NCBI RefSeq assembly: GCF_017303315.1
Contig: NZ_JAFKOI010000017.1
Location: forward strand, 1-64,000
Direction: 5' to 3'
Length of the DNA: 64,000 nucleotides
DNA from: Bacillus sp. NTK071
GTDB taxonomy: Bacteria > Bacillota > Bacilli > Bacillales > Guptibacillaceae
In this document: positions 45,801 through 53,381 of the stretch, one piece after another
Numbering within the stretch: position 1 is the stretch's first letter
Layout of the letters: every line of letters begins with the position of its first letter
Notes under the pieces: model-generated
Databases searched by the model: none
Told to the model about the DNA's origin: nothing
The model's input: only the letters and a program-made list of their open reading frames with translations
Position numbers and translations under genes: made by a program

Positions 45801-46998
45801 ACATTGCGTTTGCAATAGCCCATGCGCCAGTTCTACCAGCTGAATCAAATACTTTCAAACCATAGAGGTCTGCTCCAGGAGCAACCCCGTCAGCCGCAAC
45901 AGCACCTGTCTCATTCTCTCTTGCCGGACCATTAGCAGCCGTTATACCTGATACGTGAGTTCCGTGTCCATCGCCATCAAAAAAGACTGTCTTTGTCGGG
46001 AAATTTGGATCTGGGAATAATGTATCAGCAACTCTAAAGTTAGCTCCAGCTATCTCATCATCTTGATTTACATCTAAATTAGCAGTCTCTCCCACAGAGT
46101 ATGATTTCTCATCTGTAAAATCCATATCCTGATCAGAATCAATATAGATCTCATCGTCTACATGAAGAATACCAAACTCTGAATCACCTTTTTCATCACC
46201 ATTGATATCAAAGTAAACTGCTTTACCATCTTCATTTACACTGTAAGGAGAAGGCTCTAGTGTACCGAAATAATATGTATCATCAGAAGCATCGATACCA
46301 TCAGTATTATATGTTCCCTCCTCTACTGTTAGCGTATTGGATTCTGGTGCTTTTTGATCAAATACAACATCACCTTCACCAACAGTATCTACAACGCCTT
46401 TAACTTTTGAATAGACAATGTTGCCATCCTCATCATACTGAGTAAATGCTTCATGCCCTGGATCAATTCCTGTATCAATAATCCCTACTTTAACTCCTGT
46501 ACCATCATATTTACTATGAAACTTATCAACACCGGTTGCTGAATGAGTTTCTTCTGTTGCAGGTTTCACAACTTCTTCAGGATTTTTATCAATTGGTTTA
46601 AGATCTGTATCTTCTTGATTATTTTTATCTAGCACAATTTCATTGTTAGCTCCAAGCATTCCAACTGAGTCTAAACGATATACTTGTAAAATTTTGCGAG
46701 TTGGTACATCAGCAAGGTACAAATAATTGTTCGTATTTTTCTTTACAGTAACGCCTAGGCTTTCAAGTTCTTTTGTTAGATCAGGACCCCCGTGCTTATT
46801 CGCTACAATAATAAGTTCCTGCTTTGCTTGTTCGCTCGCTGCAAGGGAAGCAATTTCCTGTGTGACAGGAAGCTTGAATTTCTTTGTTTCTGATAAAGCC
46901 GCTTCAGCTTTATCTGGGTTATAAGTCATGCCCGCGAATGAAGAAGCAACTAACGAAGCACCAGCAACAACTGTAAGAAATTTTTTCTTAAACGTCAT
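42883..46998 (-). CDS. Large cell-wall S8 subtilase with calcium-type insertion and three CWB2 repeats
   Basis: A secreted serine protease of 1371 aa. It has a signal peptide (about 1-33), a prodomain (about 60-125), and a peptidase S8 domain with Asp175 (IIDTGID), His345 (DGHGTH) and Ser548 (GTSMSSP). A long insertion (about 185-340) between Asp and His holds three acidic EF-hand-like loops (DINGDEKGD, DSDQDMD, DVNQDDE), suggesting calcium binding. Downstream are Ig-like and PPC-like beta domains (about 620-1060) and three CWB2 modules (about 1065-1370) for wall anchoring. It is distantly Vpr-like. DegU control is plausible but not visible. Confidence 0.93.
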   Translation of the reverse strand: MTFKKKFLTVVAGASLVASSFAGMTYNPDKAEAALSETKKFKLPVTQEIASLAASEQAKQELIIVANKHGGPDLTKELESLGVTVKKNTNNYLYLADVPTRKILQVYRLDSVGMLGANNEIVLDKNNQEDTDLKPIDKNPEEVVKPATEETHSATGVDKFHSKYDGTGVKVGIIDTGIDPGHEAFTQYDEDGNIVYSKVKGVVDTVGEGDVVFDQKAPESNTLTVEEGTYNTDGIDASDDTYYFGTLEPSPYSVNEDGKAVYFDINGDEKGDSEFGILHVDDEIYIDSDQDMDFTDEKSYSVGETANLDVNQDDEIAGANFRVADTLFPDPNFPTKTVFFDGDGHGTHVSGITAANGPARENETGAVAADGVAPGADLYGLKVFDSAGRTGAWAIANAMYLAAIPEELGGFGTDVVNMSLGSSPDLNDGSGTYGKIIEDMGKAFDTIYVTSAGNDGPGVDSVGAPGDSIKALSIGAYINSKMWATEYGYYPYGKNADGSPVQGEGLWYFSANGPTEDGQQKPDFVAPGSAYASFPVHLGNYEVLQGTSMSSPYAAGAVAILKQAALKDRIPFDYELAREALIQTSVHIDGYTRVAEGAGLIDVPAAYEYIRKHYINEVKEVNVTVYHGEKVSGGPGLYVRNKDVPEEVTVMVENPTDETKNLTISSDSEWFTPSVDKIKLAPGEFKEMTVSYDKSKMNVGVNAGTLLIDDPDTAYAEARSFQTIILGEDFTSEDRFRLTHEGEVQSSKTKSYFFNVKPGAQEIRFALEALKENDDFQGRVRMLVMNPDGDQVNAFQGYAGYDGIGVEDYVAKSPKSGVWEVAVYGTAGPKDGYAMNKFKLEAFVQDVVSSPGKVELGSAMPGTEVSKTVTFENYLSTKRSVEVVGGDFSKGETSKTRENVAEGSTFDRTITVKNNITLDVSIGNTNNAEDDLDLYIYRSKDGKVIGDYIAIDADGDSEESISLKNLPDGEYTVRVDGYATVEDSTDFDLSITEAKVLEPGEKGAGSIDVTGKSSFDLGVGKKATTDVKITTPKESGQYTAGIFLKDKATGEVLSIIPVETDGELVDVVAGENRIETAIEVSKKMYPEGTTADTVFIATGYNFPDALSAGPLASAYDAPILLAGSKGMLSDEVLNEISRLKAKNVMILGGENAISKKVNTQLANIGVSTADIERLSGANRYDTNVQIINKLAEKGSKSKEVFLATGKNFADALSAASIAGANDMPIILTDGQSLTDEAKKLMTGKMVYVLGGDAVISDQVVEMADKIATTKRLAGANRYGTLVEIHKELGSNTDNLFVANGRNFPDALAASPLVVKDQGSMFLVESNKIPKEIESYLVKYFTTTDVSGATVLGGDNAVNKEVRDQFNKWLNN

Positions 46999-47036
46999 TT
47001 ATAAAAATCCCCCTTTTAATTTGTGAAAACCTGGTA

Positions 47037-47067
47037 ATCGCTCCTCCTCAAGCGATATATTATTATA
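47037..47067 (-). promoter_or_regulatory. Candidate promoter -10 and 5' leader stem-loop of the subtilase gene
   Basis: A TATAAT -10 (47062-47067, minus strand) would start transcription at about 47055, directly at a hairpin with arms ATCGCT (47051-47056) and AGCGAT (47037-47042) whose loop is TGAGGAGG. A 5'-terminal stem-loop stabilises the B. subtilis aprE message; a similar role here is an inference. The -35 is weak. Confidence 0.45.
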
Positions 47068-47228
47068 ATAATTCACTATTTTCAGTTTAATTTGAAAATA
47101 GGAGGTAGTCAATTAATAACTGTAAAAATTGTGAAAAAATTTGATATTTTGTAGATAATTTAGGACTTTTGTCCATAAAAGCGTAATAGTGGAAGGTGAT
47201 GTTTGACCTAAATTCGACTTAGAAATGA

Positions 47229-47260
47229 CAAAAAAACGCCAGTATTTAGCTGGCGTTTTT
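47229..47260 (-). terminator. Intrinsic terminator of the second subtilase gene
   Basis: An AAAACGCCAG/CTGGCGTTTT stem with a 7-nt loop, followed by T on the minus strand. Confidence 0.93.
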
Positions 47261-47273
47261 ATCTTTCACTATT

Positions 47274-49385
47274 CTATTGTTCTAGCAATTGATCAATCGA
47301 CCAAGCTTTCTTAGGTAAGATAGCTTCAGGTCCACCTAAAATACGATAGTCAATAATGCCATTGTTGGTTAAGTACAAAATCGACTTTCCTAGGGGTTCT
47401 GTATACCTCTTTGGATGAAGCAAGACGATAGCATCGCCTGACAATGACGCAGCAGCTCCTCCTGTTAAAGCATCCGGGAACTTAAGACCTGTAGCAAAAT
47501 ACGTCTTCTTACTCGTTGAAGATGCCCCGAACCGTAGCAGAACTTTAAAGTTCGTATCATAACGGTCGTCTCCTCCGATACGTTCGAGATCTTTAGAAGG
47601 AATAGAAGAATAGGTAGCCTCACTAACCACCTCTTTACCACCAATTACGTATGCTCTGTCCGGGACCTTTTGATCAAGGTAGCTTTTTGTTTCCTTAGGT
47701 AAAGTACTTTGCTTTGTAAAGAGAACGGGCGCTCCGAACCTTGCCGCAAATGATGATATCGAGAGAGCGTCAGGAAATTTTTCACCAGACACGATAAATG
47801 CTTGATTAACATTATCACGATCGACAAGACTTGCGATTTCAGTAGCAGTTTCGTACCGATTTGCGCCACCTATGCGAATTGTATTGATTCCAGCTGATTT
47901 AATTTCATTTGATATCTTTTCTGGAATAGCGTTTTCGCCACCTATGATAAATACGTGATCAGCTTTTAATCTGTTTAATTCAGTTAATACTTCAGAAGAT
48001 ACACCAGTTTTTTTTGTTAACAAGATCGGACTCTCAAGTTTAGAAGCGAGTGGAGAAGCAGCGAGACTGTCAGGAAATTCGTCGGACCTTGCAAGGATTA
48101 CAAATTTACCACTGATCGGTTTCCCATCCATTTTCAAGGTTTGTTCCTCTAACTCATTCCAGTTACTCTTGGCGATTTCAACTGCAGTTTCAATCGCTGT
48201 GTTTCCGTAAATCCGGTTATACTCGGTGATGCCTTGAATAGCTGAGTCGACATTTAACAATCCACCTCCGAGAGAGTAACTCGAATTGACTGCATCTGCC
48301 GTCTCTTTCATTAGTTTAATTGTTTGCTTATTCGTTAAATAAGGGGCAGATTCATTTATTAACAAGGCTGATGAGGTTGCAATTGGTGCCGCCATGCTCG
48401 TTCCCTTATCAAAAGCATATGTACCATTTAGAGAAGTACTATAGATTTCAGTTCCTGGCGTTGCAAGATCAACAAGTGAACCGTAATTTGAAAAGGCAGC
48501 TTTGTCATTTGTTCCTGTTTCAACGGCAGCAACTGCTAAAACGTCCTGGTATGCTGCAGGATAGACTACGGACGATTCATTATCATTTCCCGCCGCCCCA
48601 ACGACTAGAATATCTTCTGCTACAGCCTCTTCGATGACTGTTCTTAACGCATAAGAATGATCATAGCTTCCTAGACTTAAGTTAATAACATCTGCACTGT
48701 GATCAATCGCATAACGTATTCCTTGTACAACGTTTGATAACTCACCTTTTCCGTTTTCAGTAACCTTAATTGGCATTAGCGAAGTTCCTCGCGATGGAGA
48801 AACTACTCCTAAATTGTTGTTTGTTTCTGCTCCTATAAGCCCGGCTACTCTAGTACCGTGACCATCAACGTCCTGAGCCGTTTTATTAGGAGTTACCAAA
48901 TTAACACCATCCACTATGTTTGCCCTCAGATCTGGATGAGTTAAATCTATTCCCGAATCAATGACAGCAACCGTCTGGGTGCTTTCCTTGGTAGTTGCTA
49001 GATTCCAACTTTTTAATAAATGGATTTGATTAATCCAAGGTTTTTGGTAAGAGAAGAATGGATCATTTGGTTCAGAGGCCCCCATAAGAAAAACAGGCTG
49101 ATCTTTTTCAACATGTTTCACTTCTTTCTTTGAGGTAAGATGATCAATGGTTTCTTCCACTTCCGTTTCTGGTACCTCAATTACATCCACTTTCGAAGGC
49201 TGTTCAGATGAACGAGATGGAGCTTTTGTCGTTTCGTATGTAACGAGTAACCGTTCTGTGTTATTCTCTGTTTCTGCTCTTGAAACGTCAGGATTTAAAG
49301 AAAAAAGTAAACTTGAAAGAAATAAAAATAGAATTTGTTTAGACTTCAGTTGTGACACCTCTCCCGTGGTTTGTTTCTTATCCAT
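47274..49385 (-). CDS. Cell-wall S8 subtilase with three CWB2 repeats
   Basis: A secreted protease of about 703 aa from this start. It has a signal peptide with LFLFLSSLLFSL and an SRA cleavage end, a short prodomain, an S8 domain with Asp (VIDSGID), His (DGHGTRVAG) and Ser (GTSMAAP), and three CWB2 modules in the last 300 residues. The first CWB2 is diverged (IYGNTAIETA). The start is uncertain: the ATG at 49385 has no ribosome site, while GGGAGAGGTG lies 20-30 nt downstream near GTG (49358) and CTG (49349) codons. The region upstream of the ATG is not needed for the signal peptide. Its relatives Vpr and Epr process Phr signal peptides in B. subtilis. Confidence 0.9.
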   Translation of the reverse strand: MDKKQTTGEVSQLKSKQILFLFLSSLLFSLNPDVSRAETENNTERLLVTYETTKAPSRSSEQPSKVDVIEVPETEVEETIDHLTSKKEVKHVEKDQPVFLMGASEPNDPFFSYQKPWINQIHLLKSWNLATTKESTQTVAVIDSGIDLTHPDLRANIVDGVNLVTPNKTAQDVDGHGTRVAGLIGAETNNNLGVVSPSRGTSLMPIKVTENGKGELSNVVQGIRYAIDHSADVINLSLGSYDHSYALRTVIEEAVAEDILVVGAAGNDNESSVVYPAAYQDVLAVAAVETGTNDKAAFSNYGSLVDLATPGTEIYSTSLNGTYAFDKGTSMAAPIATSSALLINESAPYLTNKQTIKLMKETADAVNSSYSLGGGLLNVDSAIQGITEYNRIYGNTAIETAVEIAKSNWNELEEQTLKMDGKPISGKFVILARSDEFPDSLAASPLASKLESPILLTKKTGVSSEVLTELNRLKADHVFIIGGENAIPEKISNEIKSAGINTIRIGGANRYETATEIASLVDRDNVNQAFIVSGEKFPDALSISSFAARFGAPVLFTKQSTLPKETKSYLDQKVPDRAYVIGGKEVVSEATYSSIPSKDLERIGGDDRYDTNFKVLLRFGASSTSKKTYFATGLKFPDALTGGAAASLSGDAIVLLHPKRYTEPLGKSILYLTNNGIIDYRILGGPEAILPKKAWSIDQLLEQ

Positions 49386-49506
49386 TATTACGAGTATATA
49401 ACGAATTTTTCGACAAATCACTAGAATAGTATCACATTGGGGTTTAGAAAAAAAATGGTGAATTGTATCGATTTTAACTGAGGCTCTGCTGTAGGTGAAT
49501 GAAGGA

Positions 49507-49656
49507 TTAGACGCGTTCGTGAAGTAGGTGTTGCTGCTGTTGCTGGAGAGTTTGAAGTTTTTCTTCGAGGATGTGCTGTTCTTTACGCATGCTTCCAATA
49601 ATTAAAATCAAATTTGTAATCATATTTTCTACTCGCTCAAGTCGATCTTCCTGCAA
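49507..49656 (-). CDS. Small coiled-coil microprotein (49 aa)
   Basis: An unrecognised microprotein. It starts with TTG at 49656, 6-7 nt after a strong GGAGGTGAC ribosome site. The 49 residues form one amphipathic helix (LERVENMITNLILIIGSMRK) followed by a Gln-rich heptad-like stretch (ILEEKLQTLQQQQQ). It could oligomerise or act as a small binding partner. It faces away from the RRNPP regulator gene (49873) across 216 bp, so the two may share a control region, and it lies downstream in the direction of the second subtilase. No homology claim is made. Confidence 0.68.
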   Translation of the reverse strand: MQEDRLERVENMITNLILIIGSMRKEQHILEEKLQTLQQQQQHLLHERV

Positions 49657-49807
49657 TTTTTGTCACCTCCTTTTCATTTTCATCATTCTACCATATAATG
49701 ATCTGTATAGTTCGAAAATTCATTCGACAAAGCTATGTTGGGAAACACGACTAGAAAAAGGGCCTTAAAACGTCAAAAAACGATGTATATTTCCCAACCT
49801 CAAAACT

Positions 49808-49825
49808 ATTCTCTTTTCTGAGAAT
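49808..49825. promoter_or_regulatory. Inverted repeat upstream of the RRNPP regulator (candidate operator)
   Basis: ATTCTC (49808-49813) and GAGAAT (49820-49825) are separated by TTTTCT in the divergent region between the microprotein and the regulator, about 50 nt before the ATG. It is a plausible autoregulatory site, but no binding data or second copy support it. Confidence 0.35.
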
Positions 49826-49872
49826 TTTTAGTAAACTGTAATCAAATAGTTCTAGGAGAAAGGGAGCAAAGA

Positions 49873-51135
49873 ATGATAGGGGCAAAAATTCGTTATTTTA
49901 GACAAATGAAAGGCATCACGCAAGAACAACTTGCTTCCGGGATCTGTTCTATTCCATATTTAAGCAAAATTGAACACGGACTTGCCCAACCGAGTGAAGA
50001 ACTTGTCGAACACTTGTGTAATGAATTAGGCGTTTCTCTTGATCAAGTGGATGATGAGGATAAAATGAAAAGGCTTCATAACGACCTCGATGCGTGGTAC
50101 AAAGAAATGCGCCTACGTAATTTTGAAGAAGTAACGAGCTTCAAAAAGCGTATTGAGGAAGAGATTGAAGGTGTAGAAGATCCTGATATGCTAACAAAGT
50201 ATCTACTTCTAACTTTCAGATATCATATTCTCTTCAGGGAAACGGATAAGGCCAATGATATTCTAGAAAGACTCTACCATGTGCAGGAAAGATTATCTGA
50301 GAACCTTGAATACTTCTACTTTTACTTTCTAGGGTTGTACTATTACCAAAACCGGAAATTCCGCGAAGCTGGAGAAAAGTATAAAAAAGCTAATAAACTA
50401 TTAACTTCTATGAAATCAAACAACGCAGAGTGGGCTGAATTCTATTATCAGCAGGCTTTAGTTCATAATCGACTTAGTCAAATTACGCTATCCAATAACC
50501 TTGCTATAAAATGCTTGGACTTGTTTAATAAAGAATATAACTTTAAAAGAGCAGCTGATACTGAGATTCTGTTAGGAGTAAATAACAGAGTCATCTTAAA
50601 TTACGGTGAAGCTGAACATCATTTTCAAAATGCATTGAAGTATGCAGAATCCTTTAATGATAAGAGACTTAAAAGTATTATTTATCACGATTTAGGGTAT
50701 GTCTATTCTTGTCAAAATGAATCCAAAATTGCATTGGAGTACTATCAATCTGGTCTCCAAAACAATGAAGAGCACGAGATTGAGGATCGTGCAAAAACCG
50801 TTTATCTTATAGCATCTGAATACCTGAAAATCAATGATTTGGAACTAGCTAAACATTGGATTGATGAAGGAATGAGGATTGTTAAAAAAACGGAGTTCTT
50901 GGAGTACATCTATCACTATAACGTGCTAGAGTTGAAGCTCTCCAATTCTGAGGACGAGCATACTGAATCCTCTTTGAGAGATGCTGTTAATTACTTCGAG
51001 ACAAAAAACTACTGGAATTACGTTTCTGAATATGGGGAAATGCTGGCTGATTACTATTTTAATAGTAGTCAATATAAAAACTCCAGCTTTTACTTTAAAC
51101 TAGCGAATGATGCTAGAAAAAAAATTATGAATTAG
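49873..51135 (+). CDS. RRNPP-family peptide-responsive regulator (HTH + TPR, NprR/PlcR-like)
   Basis: A 420-aa cytoplasmic transcription factor expected to bind a re-imported oligopeptide. An XRE-type HTH lies at about 4-57 (GITQEQLASGICSIPYLSKI) and the remaining 350 residues are TPR-like helical repeats rich in Tyr and Leu. Size and layout match NprR (about 423 aa) more than PlcR (about 285). GGGAG lies 6 nt before the ATG. A propeptide gene begins 15 bp after its stop, which strongly supports the assignment. Targets are unknown; neighbouring subtilases are candidates because NprR and PlcR control exoproteases. Confidence 0.9.
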   Translation: MIGAKIRYFRQMKGITQEQLASGICSIPYLSKIEHGLAQPSEELVEHLCNELGVSLDQVDDEDKMKRLHNDLDAWYKEMRLRNFEEVTSFKKRIEEEIEGVEDPDMLTKYLLLTFRYHILFRETDKANDILERLYHVQERLSENLEYFYFYFLGLYYYQNRKFREAGEKYKKANKLLTSMKSNNAEWAEFYYQQALVHNRLSQITLSNNLAIKCLDLFNKEYNFKRAADTEILLGVNNRVILNYGEAEHHFQNALKYAESFNDKRLKSIIYHDLGYVYSCQNESKIALEYYQSGLQNNEEHEIEDRAKTVYLIASEYLKINDLELAKHWIDEGMRIVKKTEFLEYIYHYNVLELKLSNSEDEHTESSLRDAVNYFETKNYWNYVSEYGEMLADYYFNSSQYKNSSFYFKLANDARKKIMN

Positions 51136-51150
51136 AAAGGAAGAAGATCT

Positions 51151-51288
51151 ATGAAGAAGTTTCTTGTTAACATGTTATTAGTTACTGGTGTAGTAGGAAT
51201 CGTTATTGTACCAAATCATGACAAAGTACCAGATTCTCATGATAAGGTACCTGATTCAAGCCCAGCAAAGACTGAAATTCACATCTAA
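51151..51288 (+). CDS. Exported signalling propeptide with a tandem HDKVPDS repeat
   Basis: A 45-residue peptide precursor missed by length cut-offs. Residues 1-21 form a Lys-started hydrophobic signal sequence, and residues 23-29 and 30-36 are two identical HDKVPDS heptads, followed by a 9-residue tail. The two heptad DNA copies (51217-51237, 51238-51258) differ at four third-codon positions, all silent. AAAGG lies 10 nt before the ATG. It sits 15 bp after the regulator stop and before a strong terminator, so the two are co-transcribed. The layout is that of NprX/PapR/Phr pheromones: secretion, cleavage, Opp import, binding to the TPR regulator. The mature sequence is inferred. Confidence 0.85.
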   Translation: MKKFLVNMLLVTGVVGIVIVPNHDKVPDSHDKVPDSSPAKTEIHI

Positions 51289-51294
51289 TTAACT

Positions 51295-51323
51295 AAACCC
51301 GGCGCATTGCGCCGGGTTTTTAT
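51295..51323 (+). terminator. Intrinsic terminator of the regulator-peptide operon
   Basis: A perfect GC-rich stem, AACCCGGCGC/GCGCCGGGTT, with a 3-nt loop and T run. Confidence 0.95.
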
Positions 51324-51387
51324 TTGCCCTCACTTCCCTTATAACGCTATAATACGTGTCATACTATCAGAACAGGAGCGTGCTGAA

Positions 51388-52167
51388 ATGGCATTTTATA
51401 TGTTTGATGTAGACGGAGTTTTAACAGATGAGAATGCTAGACCTGATCAAGATTCAGTAAAGATGATTGAGAAACTAGCAGAAGCTGGACACGTTATCTC
51501 GTTTGTGACTGGACGTTCTAGGGGATGGCTTGGCGACAATTTATTCCCTCTTTTCAGAGACGATTTAGATTGGTCTTCTCTTTATTGCGTATCAGAGCAT
51601 GGTGCTATTAAAGGCCGCGGCACTGATATTTCTTCATGGAATCTCGATGACCATTATGTCGTTACCAATGAGGTTAAAGAACAGTTATACGATGTTAGCC
51701 AAAAAGACGATTACAACGGATTGATTCAATGGGATCAAACAAAGGAATCCATGGGTACGGTAGAAGCAGTTCATGGCGATCCGGAAGATAAAGAACACTT
51801 AAATAAAACACGCCAGGCTCTAAGCGACTACGCAGACGAAATTGAATCGATTGCAACAAATTCTGGTAACAAAACAGTTGTTTCCACATATGGTGTAGAT
51901 GTTATTCATCCAGACTTATCTAAAAGAATTGGTGCTAAATGGATACTAGAGAAAATATCAAAACCAGAAGAAGTATTTGTTTTCGGTGATAGTGGCGGTG
52001 ATATAGTGATGGCGGTTACGGCAAGAGATCATGGACTGTCTAACATTACATTTCATTGGGTAGGCGAAGGCGATGCCCCTCATGAAGAGAATATCACGAC
52101 TGTAGCGAGTTCTAATTCATATTCAGAAGGAACAAAAGAATTACTTAGAAAGCACATTGGCTCTTAA
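51388..52167 (+). CDS. HAD-superfamily hydrolase
   Basis: A probable small-molecule phosphatase of 259 aa. HAD motif I DVDGVLTDE, motif II VTGRSRGW and a late FGDSGGDI (motif IV) are clear; the cap pattern resembles the Cof/HAD-IIB group. The substrate is unknown. The ATG at 51388 has CAGGAG at 9-10 nt; a longer frame starting at 51307 runs through the preceding terminator and is rejected. Its stop lies inside a bidirectional hairpin. Confidence 0.85.
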   Translation: MAFYMFDVDGVLTDENARPDQDSVKMIEKLAEAGHVISFVTGRSRGWLGDNLFPLFRDDLDWSSLYCVSEHGAIKGRGTDISSWNLDDHYVVTNEVKEQLYDVSQKDDYNGLIQWDQTKESMGTVEAVHGDPEDKEHLNKTRQALSDYADEIESIATNSGNKTVVSTYGVDVIHPDLSKRIGAKWILEKISKPEEVFVFGDSGGDIVMAVTARDHGLSNITFHWVGEGDAPHEENITTVASSNSYSEGTKELLRKHIGS

Positions 52168-52180
52168 GCCAATGTGCTTT
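52149..52180. terminator. Bidirectional terminator spanning the HAD gene stop codon
   Basis: A 14-bp perfect stem, AAAGCACATTGGCT/AGCCAATGTGCTTT, between convergent genes. The HAD stop TAA falls in the 4-nt loop region. Confidence 0.85.
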
Positions 52181-52184
52181 CTCG

Positions 52185-53177
52185 TTAAGTCATCTCAATT
52201 GGGCTATTCGTGTCTAGTGATCGATAACAAGCTTCAATTGCTTTCAGGTTGTTAACCGTTGCTTCACCTGAATAGGATGGTGTCTCCCCAGTCGCAATAC
52301 AGTGAGCGAAATGATCAATCATTAACGTATACTGTTCCCTGTTAACGGTTTCTTCTCTTACTTCACCTTTACTGTTTGTCACTTGAACAATGCCGCTAGC
52401 TCCAGGTGCATCTGGACGATAAGCATATGGAACTTTAATACTCCCTTTGGTTCCTAGTACTTCGTAGGTATTACTCATCTGACGCTCAAAGCTACAGTCG
52501 AATGAAGCGGTAACACCGTTCGCAAATGTTAAAATACCTGTTGCAGATAGATCGACACCTACTTCAGTAGGTACATTCCCTTCTACGTATACCTTAGTCG
52601 GTTCATTTCCAAGGATGTTACGAGAAGAGTGGATGCAATAACAACCAACATCCCAGATGCTACCTCCGCCCAATTCTCGGTTCAAGCGAATATTATCTGG
52701 TCTATCGCCTAAAAAGAATGAAAAGGTAGAGCGCATGTGTTTGACGTCACCAATTTCACCTGAAGCAATCACATCTCTCACAACATCGTGCTGTGGATGA
52801 AATTGATACATGAAGGCTTCCATGAAGGTAACTCCATTATCTTCACAGGCTTGTACCATTTCCATCGCATCTTCAACGGTAATAGCCGCAGGCTTTTCAC
52901 ACAAAACATGTTTCCCTTTTCTAGCTGCCTCAATTGTCCACTTTTTATGTAGTGTGTTTGGGAGTGGAATATAGACTGCATCGATTGAGTCATCCTCAAG
53001 CATCGCTTCATAGCTATCATGAAATCCTTCAATGCCCATCTCCTCTGCAAACTCTTTCGCGCGTCCACTACCACTTGCAACACTGACTACTTTTGCATGT
53101 TCAGAGTTCGTTATGGCTGGAATGACTGCTTTCCTAGCAATATTTGCTGTACCCATAATGCCAAATCTCAATACCAA
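52185..53177 (-). CDS. Gfo/Idh/MocA-family NAD(P)-dependent oxidoreductase
   Basis: A sugar-type dehydrogenase of 330 aa. The N-terminal Rossmann fold has GIMGTANIARK and the family motif CEKPAA at about residue 95; the C-terminal alpha/beta domain has GGGSIWDVGCYCIHS. The substrate (inositol, glucose derivative or similar) cannot be inferred. It starts with TTG at 53177, AAGGAG 8 nt upstream. It is a single-gene unit ending at the bidirectional hairpin. Confidence 0.88.
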   Translation of the reverse strand: MVLRFGIMGTANIARKAVIPAITNSEHAKVVSVASGSGRAKEFAEEMGIEGFHDSYEAMLEDDSIDAVYIPLPNTLHKKWTIEAARKGKHVLCEKPAAITVEDAMEMVQACEDNGVTFMEAFMYQFHPQHDVVRDVIASGEIGDVKHMRSTFSFFLGDRPDNIRLNRELGGGSIWDVGCYCIHSSRNILGNEPTKVYVEGNVPTEVGVDLSATGILTFANGVTASFDCSFERQMSNTYEVLGTKGSIKVPYAYRPDAPGASGIVQVTNSKGEVREETVNREQYTLMIDHFAHCIATGETPSYSGEATVNNLKAIEACYRSLDTNSPIEMT

Positions 53178-53344
53178 TTCAATCTCTCCTTTCGCTATCC
53201 TTAATCATACTAGCATGAACCAATCGTTCTTTTGTTCTCATATGCTAGATTTATCTTCCTTTTTCATCTACCCCCAACACCTAGTTCAATAAACCGAAAC
53301 ATTAAGTAATCCCTTTAATCCCCCCTTTTGATTATAAGGATAAT

Positions 53345-53379
53345 AAGAGCCGGCCCCATTCCCTGGGACCGGCTCTTTT
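53345..53379. terminator. GC-rich terminator hairpin
   Basis: A long stem, AAGAGCCGG(T/C)CCCA/TGGGGCCGGCTCTT, directly after the stop of the 95-aa protein. The T run is better on the plus strand. Confidence 0.78.
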
Positions 53380-53381
53380 CT

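Noticed and set aside
49808-49825. PlcR box upstream of the RRNPP regulator
   Set aside because: The palindrome does not match the PlcR box consensus, so it is kept only as a weak generic operator candidate.
51307-51387. 27-codon N-terminal extension of the HAD hydrolase
   Set aside because: It begins inside the preceding terminator and lacks a ribosome site; the ATG at 51388 starts the HAD fold.
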